Shown piece after piece: positions 25,001-36,487 of a stretch of DNA of 64,000 nucleotides. Where the stretch lies: NCBI GenBank assembly GCA_964019695.1, contig OZ026516.1, positions 80,121,018 through 80,185,017 on the forward strand, read 5' to 3'. The notes under the pieces are model-generated. The model had not been told where the DNA came from. It searched no databases and saw only the letters and a list, made by a program, of their open reading frames with translations. This DNA comes from Loripinus fragilis (taxonomy: Eukaryota > Mollusca > Bivalvia > Lucinida > Lucinidae). Numbering within the stretch: position 1 is the stretch's first letter; each line of letters begins with the position of its first letter. The translations under genes and the position numbers were made by a program.

Positions 25001-28000
25001 AGATAAGAGAGCGTAATCAAAAATATGTTTCGTATTTCTACCCCCAAAATTCTGTGGGGACTACATTCGTCTCAATGAGGCGTTTCTTTTGATCACCCCA
25101 TACATTTTAAATGTCTTTATGACATGAGTAGAACAATGTTTGTGTGCACTTCATTACGGAAAGTACACCCCTGCAGAATTAAAGCCCCAAGCCACTGGCA
25201 GCTTACTGATCTTTCTTCTACAACATATATTGTAACCTGTTACATATTCATTTGTGGACCTTGTCATAATCGTTCAGTATCTATTGTCATTATGCTATGC
25301 GTTTCAAATTAGAATTGCAATATATAGATAACATTTGTTTATGTTCAAAACGGAACTGTTCAGTTAATGTGAACCAAATTTAATCCATGTTAAGCAGGCA
25401 TAACGTATTTATATAATAGTGTACATTTTATGATCATAACTGTCCAATAAAGTGCTCACACTCTTGACTGCAGAGATGGACTTCAAATTAAAACTTCTGA
25501 TTTATATCTAAACGCTACTCCTTGGACAATACTTTTATCACATGACGTCGCTTCTTGGAGTGATATAACGCCATTAACTATAACGTGGTTTACATACAAA
25601 CCAGATTTAATGACGCTATGTTACGACGTCCATAATAATTTTTTTGAACATAATGACAAAAATTCTGTTTTAAAGTAATTTGAATGTTATATGATAAAAT
25701 ATTTTACCATTCGTGCTCCTGAATTATTAAATTTATTCAACTTGTTGCAAAAAAGCGATACAATTCCCTAATTTGCAAAAAAGAATCAATAAAACATGAG
25801 CTCTTGTGCGAGATCCTCTATATCTGGGTACTATTAGCGAAAGCTGTTTTAGATTTTCCCCACATTTCAATAGATCAGACATTGATAAAGCTAAGTGGGA
25901 TTGACCATATGCATAACTATAAGCCGTTCTGTCTAAATGCTGTGCGTAATTATTTATCACAAAAATCACAAAACCATCTGTGTAATAAGCCAACTAAAAC
26001 AATTATGTATACAAGTACAACAAAATCTGTGTAAAACGGCCACTCAAAAATAGAGATCTTAATGACAAACGGTAGCTCAATGAAGGTCGAACGTATTGCA
26101 AAATGCTACCTTGGAGCATTGTGAAATACTTTTGGTCTTGAAAAACCAATTTTCTGTCTTTTTGAGAGTGGCCGTTTCACACAGCTTTTACTGTAATCTA
26201 TCCAATTTTCCACCTTCAATTTATATTAGGCAAATCCAGAAATGAGCATTAGATTCAATCACTAGCAAGTTTTTTGTTCGTTTTGTGTACTTCATAATAT
26301 ATTGCAAAAGAGTTGATATGATAATTGAAAACTGTTTGTAATGAAATGCTTTAGCATGTTAATGATATTGTTCATCTTCTTTTCTCTAGGCCGCCTTATC
26401 ATTATTTGGGATGCTTGGAGCGCCAATGATGGGTTTATTTACTCTGGGGATGATATGTCCCTGGGCAAATCATATTGTAAGTATATGATGTAATGTTTTA
26501 ATCATCAAAATATGGAAAACTGTACTATTATAAGAGCTATTGTGTGGAGAAAAAACTGTACACTTAGAATAAACAGATGAAATCTGTCTTTCATAGCAAA
26601 ATGATCTCTAAAGTTGAATTGTTATAAACATTACATTACAAAACAAATCAAGAACTAAACACGAAAAGCCAAACGTAAACGTGGAGTAAATGAATAAATA
26701 AACAAAACAATACATATATACTTGCTAAGAGCAAGCAGTCACTCCTGACAGCCTGCACTTGAATTTAGATATTTTGTAAAAAACAGCAGATTTCTCACAA
26801 AATTAAGTAAAATAAATCAACATTAGTACAACTCTTCTTTGAATACGAACATGCATAAGAGGTTTAATCAGACCCCTCATCTGAAGCTTGCAATAAGATG
26901 TTTTTCACAATTTCATCTAATTGCTTTATACATTATAAGCTTATTTATGTTACTAAGTGTTAATGTTTGGCATTTGTATGACTTAAACAAATGCTTTGAT
27001 GTAACGATTAATTTAAAATGATAAACCAAAACTGTGTTGGACAAATAAGTAATTGTCATTACCTCTACTTTCATACTGTTTACATTATCTGAGCTTAACT
27101 TATTCCATTTGTCCATGGTTTCAAGAGACCCAATTAGCATTAATTTCGTGTCTCTGCAGTAAATCAGTCCTTCATTTTTTTCAGGAAAATAGTAAATGTA
27201 GACAAATTCCTTATTTAAAAAAATGAAACATGAAAAAAGCGTATCTTATAACCAACACATATAGATAAGTTTAAAAAATGGGAAACACACATGACAATAC
27301 ATGGAATGATAGGTATAGGGTTACGAATTAATCACCATTTTCCTAGGCTAACTTAGAAAAACTCAAGTTACTAATGATATAAGACACCTGTTATCAGTGG
27401 GTATTGCAGCATATGTGGACACAGTTCTTCACCCAAAAACTGAAGAAAGGAAGAAGAAAGTGCAAAGGGAAATAGTGGATTTGCATACCCCGTGAAATAC
27501 ACTGTTATACAACTCTAGATAGGAATTAAATTATACATAAATCATTACACATTTGCATCATACAGAACACAGCCCAACAGTGAACGTTTATTGTATCAAC
27601 TTACCATATTTACCTATATATGTGAACCTTATCACTACTTAACATATTTTATCTAAAATTGAAAACCTTTTTTGTTTTCCTGTGGGTGTAAATCTTAGTC
27701 ATGGAATGGCAAATAGTGTAAACCCCTCGCAAACCGTTATCAAACAGCTCCTTCCTGATCAGACCAATTAGGACTCGCATAAACTTACTTGACCAGGGCC
27801 CAGTTGCATAAACTATTTGATTAGTGAATCGCTTGTTAAAGTAACGGTCTGTTAAATTTTCAACCAATCAGGTTTGACGTTACAATGTAACGTCAAACCT
27901 GATTGGTGAAAATTTTAACAGACCGTTAATTTAACAGGCGATTAACCAATCAAAATGTTTATACAACTGGGCCCAGGCCTATCAATCTTCATATTAAGTT

Positions 28001-31000
28001 TAATACAGTTTATTTTAATTTCAGGGTGCATATGTAGGTACTTTAGTTAGTCTTATAATGATGTTGTGGATTGGTATAGGGGCATATATAACTAAACCTA
28101 TATTTTGGCGAGCACCCATAAGTGTAAAAGGGTGTAACTGGAACCTTACTCTTGGACCTGATGCCATTGTTCATGCTCCAACAAATATATCATCAGATTA
28201 CTCCAGTATAGTCAACGCTACTACTACAGCTGCAACTTACACAGAAAGGTATGCCATAATATCAGAAAGGTATCTGTTTAAGATGTTAAGTTATAACCTA
28301 ATCTTACAAGCTTATATTAAAGTAAGTTGTTTGGTCACCTGTCATTCATAGTTTAAGCAGAAAGACCAATACTTGGGTCAATTTAAAAAAATGTTAATGT
28401 GTATGATTATTAGCTTGAGGAATACACTGTGTTTGGCTTTGGCAAATGTTCAATTAAATTGTAGTTGACATAACAACCAAAATTTCTTGAGATTCCTCAT
28501 TATCGACACAAGCAAGTTGTTTTGATAACTTACTGTATAAAAAACTTTGGAAGATGTTCTGTCCAAAGTACATCATGGTGTAACCATCACTGAGAATATG
28601 GACTGGGGCTAACATTGTTTAAAAGTATTACCCAAAACAACTTGATATTATCACAGACGCTCATAGACAAAAACAACATTGTTTTGAAAAACTCTCCGCT
28701 AACGTCATATCAGGGCCAGTACTCTATGGCGATTAAGGCATAAATGCAGAAGTGTCGTTGAAAAGCCTTTGTCTGATCAATTCAAAAAGTATGTGGGCCT
28801 CGTCGCAAGAAAAACATTCTCTGGGGTTTCCAATTAAGAGATACTCAAAACAGTCTCCTCAGCCACAGAATCGAATATTAATAATACGCTCATAGCTTGT
28901 CTAGATATGAAACTTATCAATCAGTGAATAACAAAGGCGCTGATGAGACTGCACAGATGCGCAGACTGCTCTGTGCCTGTGTTGTTCGCAAAACCCAGAA
29001 GATAGGTTTTCACGCGTCAAGGCTCATGTGAAGGTGGGCTATAACAATTTTATATGACAGTCTGCATGCCAGGCTGTATAACAAATGCCAAGCTTTAGCT
29101 CTGATTGTCTATTATTTATGAGCTGTTTCCTTTATATCATGACATTCAATATGTTTGATTTAAAGGTTTTCCTGTGATGATACATTGAATAAATACACAT
29201 TATTATGGAAGTAACTTGATCTGGCGTACAGAATAACGTCTCATGGATAGCAGATGAGGGCATACCATCGGATTACCCATGATATTATATCCTGGGTCAG
29301 GTGTTGTGCTAGATTGTATCGATTTCTGATCTTTTCTCTCTTTCTTACTTTTACAATCATAATAATATGTTTATCATATACCTTTTTTCTGACATTATTC
29401 TGATCTTATAAATTGTTTTGGGCATTAAGTCCAAAAAATCGAGGGAACGCTTGCCATTTTACATTACATTTTTATCATCATGTTTTCTGTCTCTGGTTCC
29501 ATGCTTGAATATTACTTTACGTAATGTTGGCGCAATAACAGGTAACCAACGTTACCCTCGTTTTAACACTTTTGCTGCCACGCGCCACTTTTGTTGAATT
29601 GATCATACGCTGCCACAGGCAACTTATGTCAAAAAATGGTACCCATCATATTCCCCATACTGCTGTAACGGTATATGGGAACAAACTTCTACAGACTTAA
29701 TCTAAGATTATTATTGAAATCGTAAGCAAAATTTTGATATACTGTATATGAAATAGATTTTGCTCTTTTAAATTTTGTAGATGTATCCTGAATTCTTAAG
29801 GATCCATTTTTCAGATAATTTAGAGGTAGTAACATCTGTCTTACTATCATGTGTAGTTGGTAGAAGTTCTCCCCAAACATGGATACAGTTTTGATACTTG
29901 TCAATATTCTGGTCCTTTAGGAATATTTATTTCTGACAGAAAGCTGAATACTGTTTAAGCTGCATGGTGCTAGGGGTGGATGAGAGTTGTTGCAATTCCA
30001 TTAATGAGGATCTGGATGGGGGGGGGGTCTGGTATTCACTATTCATTAAAAGATTAGCCCATTATTCATCTCATTAAAATTTTGGGTTATTCATTAAAAG
30101 ATTAGCCCATTATTCATTAAAAAAAGAAAGGTGGCAAAGAAATCTGATTATTCACTATTCATTAATTTTTTCTTCAATTCATTAAAAAAATAGGATTATT
30201 CATTATTTTTTAGGCTCTCATTATTCACTATTCATTATTTTTTGGCTCATTATTCACTATTCATTATAAAAAAGGGCCATTTTTCACTAATCATTATACC
30301 CCATCTAGACCCTCATTAATGTTCTTAATCTAAATCACTGTCTTTGTGCCACATGTGAGAGTGTTGTCACCATCACCATTTAAAGCTATGGTTTTCTCTT
30401 TAATTGCAAGACAAATCGTCAGGCCTCAGACTCATTGATGGTCCTTTACGTAAAGCTTTAAACGGTTGGTTGGTGCCTGATGTCTGTCTTTGGCTGGGCC
30501 AACCGTAGCTAAGCTTGTTGTTTTCTTTGGCTCAGACAATCTGAGAGTCATGAGCCCTTTTCTTTGTATCATCATGGTTTGTTGATGTGATTGTTGCTCT
30601 GTGATGTTACATTGCAATAGTTTGGAAAGCGCCATGCTAGCTAAGTAAGTTTTAATAACAACAGAATCAAGGGTGAAGATTTGGTATCAGTAAGGCCAAC
30701 CTCTTCCCCCCCCCCCCCTCCCTCTGTGGCTTAGGCTGTTGTCCGTTCTAAGGCGGTGGTTCTGTTGTTGTTGATTATTGTTTATTGTTGCTCCAATTGT
30801 TTGTTTTGTAATCATCTTGATGGGGAAGAGAGAGCTGGTTGCTTTGCTTTAACTCTCTTCCTGGTGTAGTGTGACAGTCAGTGTTCTGTGGCTCTTCCTC
30901 ACGCTGCTGTGGGGTTGTCTGCAGTGTGTGATTGTGTTTTTTTTATGGTCATACTCTCTTACTTTGTCAATAAAAATCAAGTCATCCGTTTTCAAGTTAT

Positions 31001-34000
31001 GAAAGTTCTCTCTGTGTCTGAAGAATCCTTATTTCAGAATATTTAGAGGGAGTAGCATCATTGTATCCCATGTAGTTGACAGATCTTCTCACCAGACATG
31101 AATATAGTGTTGATTTTTTTTTACTTTCTGGTTCTTTAGAAATATTGAGTTCTGACAGAAAGCAGAATACTGTTTGAGCTGGTGCTAGGAGTGTGTGAGA
31201 GTGTTTGTACTTTACACTTTCATTATAAGACTCAATAAAACTGAGTCTGCTGTTTTTATATGATCTGTTTTCTTTATATCTACAGTAGCCATTTTCCAGA
31301 TAATTGAGAGGTCGCAACAGCTATCTTTGTGCTGCATGGGGCTTGTAGAACTCCTCTACTCACCTAGATAAAGTGTGGATATTATTCATATTTTGGTCTT
31401 TCAGCGATGTCTAAGGAAGTGGCATACAAAATTGTTGCACACCATAAACTGGACAAAGCAGCATCCATGTGGCATAATCATTTTTAAACTCTGATCTTAT
31501 ATTAAGATATTATAGAAGACAGCAGACCACTGGCCTAGTAGAAGGGCCCAACACAGGAAGCAATGATGACATGCTCTTGACCAACTTTTGAGAGCCCTCT
31601 CTACTTGTCTTTCAAAAGATTCATAGTAGAAATATGTTAATTGATAAAAAAAATACATACTTGACCCTGGCTTAAAGGTCGAAAATCACTTGTCATTACA
31701 TACACGCAAACCAAACACTTTGATATGCAACCGCATGTTAAACATGAAAGCAACTCAACAATCAGGGAATGTCTTGTAACAGCCTATGTTTTCCTCGTGC
31801 GGACGACTTTGGCTTTATGAGGCTGCAACACTCTTATTTGAGACGAGACTACAGAAGTACATTAGAATTGGGATAACCATAATCAAAATGTTCATTTGGG
31901 GAGAAAAATCGTCGGATATAAGGTCGTTGGAAATCACATTTGACGGCTCAACTTGGGCGTTGCATAAAAGCTAAATTTTCGATCATATATCCAATGATAT
32001 ACACCCACAAATGAACATTTTGAATACTGTTATCCCAGAAGTGTTGGCACATGATCTATGCTTACAATGTTAAACATAAACGTTTGCTCCATTTCAGCAA
32101 CCCAATGGACAGATTATATACTCTGTCATATTTGTGGTACAGCCTCACTGCTCTATTAATTGTAGTGGTCGTTGGTATGATTGTCAGCTTGATAAGTGGT
32201 AAGTTCTTCTTGCTCACAAATTATTTTCATTGTACATCATTTTGTTTTATTGTTTCTTTTTTTTTTACTATATTTTGATTGTTTTTGAGTTTCTAGCTAG
32301 CACATCTGGTTATTCTACACCCCCAAGATAAGGGACTAAACAAGCAGAGTATCACACTTCAAGTGAAATTAAGGTATCCTTAATTCTGTAATATTGTATA
32401 AGTGAAAGTAGGGGATATTGAGACCAAAAACAAATTAGAAATTAAACACCTAATTTGTTTCATAAATATTTTTATCTTCACACAGAGCAAAATGTAAGCC
32501 AGGTTTCCAGCATAATTTGAGGGCTTATATTTGAGTTATGTGACCTTAAGGTCGTACAAAAGAAACATGGGGTAAAAACCAAATTTCACAAAAAATATGA
32601 CATGCTTTCGATAATGCATGCTAAAGATACATTTTGGAGTCTGTGTTTTGTAAGATTTTTTCCACAAACCATAATTGCTATTTCTGCGGGATAGGATGGT
32701 GACAAAAACTTAAAAAGATCCACTATTCACTAAGAATTTACATATTTTAGCCATGTATTCCTTGAAATTGAGGCCACCAAAGAGATTAAAACAAAGTATA
32801 AACATTAAACTATAATTTCTTTTACAAAAGCTATATCCGTCACTGTGATATTCACGAGTCTGGTCTAGATATGGTTATCTGAGAATAATGTGACCACATT
32901 AATCCTAGAATTTTTTTTTTCTTGTCTGTGATGCGACTTGGCTGTTTCAGTTATGTCACATACCTGGGGTAAATGCTATAATTTTGTTAGGTAAATGCTA
33001 TAACTTTTGATATTCGAATATCCCCTACTTTTTGTGAACAGTGTATTAGCATTTGCATATATACATTTGACCATGTTTCAAATCAAGATATGATAAATTT
33101 CATGAATATATAAAAAATATTTGACCAAGAAACTAAATTTCCTAGAATCAGATGTGTCACCTGGCAAAACCAAAGTCAAACAAGGCAAATTCGTCAAATT
33201 TATATCCTCAGACGAAGGGTTATCTTAGAGAAACATGTAAATCACAAAACATAAATCTCATTTCTCCTCCCCCTTAGTTTACCTTAAGTATCATACAGAT
33301 CATAATTGCATGTTGGTCTATACTTTATCTGTCCCTTCAATTTGATATTCAGCATGACCACATTCAGAAAAATGCTTTGACCTTTTGACCTGACCCCATC
33401 CATCAAGAGTACAGAACATGCCCTTGCATGGTACTCTATGTTACATTCCCTTTAATTTAATATGCAACTTGACAACTTTCTGAAAAAATGTTTTGACCTA
33501 ATGACCTCACCCCTTGGGCGGAGGGTGCGTGTAAGGACATACTGTGCGCTTTCAGGGTACACTATGCTCCATTCCCTTTAATTTGATATGCAACATGACT
33601 ACTTTCAGAAAAAAATGTTTTGACCTTTTTATCCCATCCCTGGGCCCGAGGATGTGTGTAACATGCAACATGACCAAGTCCACTCAGGTGCAATAAGTCA
33701 GTCAGAATTTTGTGGCTGTTTTTCAAATTCAAACTTGACCTGCTGAATGATGCTATACCTTTCTGTAAACTTTGAAGGACATTGATGCATTCCTTTAAAA
33801 GGTATTTATTGGAAACCAAAATTTATCCAAAAACCTAAGTAAAATAAGGCCATCACTCAGTCAAAATTTTGCAGATTATTTCTAAATTCTAACTTGACCT
33901 GCTTTAAATGATGCTCCTTTAAACCAAGGTGGTGCTTCTTTTGTGGATCGTTTTAGTTATCTGTGTTTCGTGTTTGTCTTTGCCATACTGTCTTATTTGT

Positions 34001-36448
34001 TCCTTGCAGCCTTGCTGTGAAAGGGTTGCCCTCTTGGCTCTCTTGTGTGTGATGATTTCTTGTGTTTTTGTGACTTTCCCATTTGATGTCCTGGAATAGG
34101 TGTTGTACTTGATTGTAATGATTCCTGATCTTTGCTTTCTTATTTTGTATGAAATTGATACATCCCTTTAAACGTAATTGATCGGAAACCAAAATTAAGC
34201 CAAAACCAAATTAAGTCAAAAAGGGCCATAAATCAGTCAAAATTTTGCAGATAATCTCCAATTTCAAACTTGCCCTATATTCTTTCCCCTTCTGTAAACT
34301 TTAAATGAAATTGATGCATCCCTTGAAAAATTATTAATTTGAAACCCAAAGTGTGACAACTCAGACCAAGATGACGACGACACCAACGACGCTGACGCCA
34401 ACGCAGATGGAGACATGATCCCTGCAGCCAACACAATGACACAAACAAGAGGTTTAACCAGCTGATGGAATGAAATTTAGATTTTAGTTATAGAATATTG
34501 CCTACATATTCAAGTTACAACAAAAGAAAACAATACAAGGAAATAAAAGGTCTTTCCATCAGTCAAGTAGGCTATTCATAATTTTATATGATTATATATT
34601 AGACCAGAGACAAAAACATACGTGCTGCCAGAGACAAAAACATACACGCTGCCAGGACACATTAGTGGCCCAAATGACATGAAGTTCATTTCAAAAACAT
34701 TAGACTGAATCACATCTAAGCAGCTGATTAGGACTTTTAAGGCATTTCCCACTCATACTTTCTTGTTTCAATGCATAATCTACCTCATACTAGCAGACAA
34801 AAAAGCATAATCAGCTGCTTAGATGTGATGCAGTCTAAAGCTTAATTAACTGCATACATTCGAAGAGTTTTGGCTCTCTCTCTCTCTTTCAAATACTGTA
34901 AATTGGGAAATTTTCGTGAGGGTTTTATTTTCCTGAAACTTCGCATGTGTGAAATAAAATCCATGTGTAATGCTGATTCACTATGTCGTTTACTGATATA
35001 TGTAAATCATGCCCTAGTTGCAAATTGTTAGCCTCACAAATATGTCGTTTAATGCCATTTGTGAAAAATAAAATTCTCATGAAGAATTCCGGATTTACAG
35101 TAACAAATTAAAAGGAATTATTATGAATAGTTAAGTATTAGTTTTGCAAATTAAAACAGTTGAATACAACCATATCATATACGTATAGCCACAACCACGG
35201 AACAACCTAGGGCTACCACAGGATAAGACTATGAACATATCCACATAAAGTAAGTATACAATAAGCAAAACAGTAAGCACTTTTTTCTTAGGGAGACGAC
35301 TACAAAACTAAAAGTACACAAAAACCATTATCACAAAGTCAGGACTAAGAACTAACCCCCACATACATTGATACCAACAACAAACAAAGAAACAAAACAT
35401 AGAGAATCAACGCCTTAGGACGAACAGAAACCATAGACACTGGAGTATTGGGTGCTTTAATTCATTTTACTGGCCAAATCTTCGCCCTAGACTGAACATT
35501 AATAAATGATTAAGTTGCAAAGAGGTTTTCAAGATTCAATGATTCATCACAGAGAAACGAGAAAATCAGATTATCTTACTGTGGTGAAACAGGGGGAAGA
35601 CTTTATAATCTACATACAGTCAGGATTAATAAAGTCAATAGTTAAGCTGTGTATTTTGAGGTGGGGGGGGGCTTGTCTGTATATTACTGGTTAAGCTAAA
35701 CTTATATCCAGTTTATATACAAATGGACAGTGGTGAAATAAAGCAGTAAACTGCCTTCAAGCAATATATCTTTATGCTTACCTACAGAGCAACCATTGCC
35801 ATATAAAGTTTCATGAAGCAGTTGTAATTCTATTTTCCTGGCAACTGCAGAAATGGAACATTTGATCTTAAATTAGGGAGGTGTATAAAAATTATACTTA
35901 CTTTTGCAACAATCGATTTCTTTATTTAGGATAGATAATTCTAGAAATGAATAAAAGAAACTCAACGGCACAGAGTTTCAAATCTCCTTTACATTATTTG
36001 AACATCTTATCAGATCTTTTCTTTTCACATTGCTATAAAGAAATTATGACCAGGGATTTCCTCAATCACACATTAAAAATCAAACAATTGTACTAAGATG
36101 AAGAAACACAGGTCAAAAACACAAACTAGCACGAAAAGATAAAGCGACAAGCTTTGTTTTCCTCAGCTAGAATAGATTCAATATAGAAATAACACGAAGC
36201 TCTACATAGAACACCTGGGCTAAACTAGCTGTGATAATTAATTTTGTAAATATTTTACTATTAGTTGGGTGATTAATCTCCCTATGCGAGTAAATCTTGG
36301 ACTTGGGAGACTAGTGTATACGCTGCAAGTTTCTTTTGAGCATTTCCTGGTCGCCTACTTGATAAATACCAAATATCATGAGCTAACTTATCTTATGCAA
36401 AGCCTTTAGTTTCTTAGGATACAAATGTCTCAAAGTTCCTGTGACACA

Positions 36449-36487
<39 letters not shown>

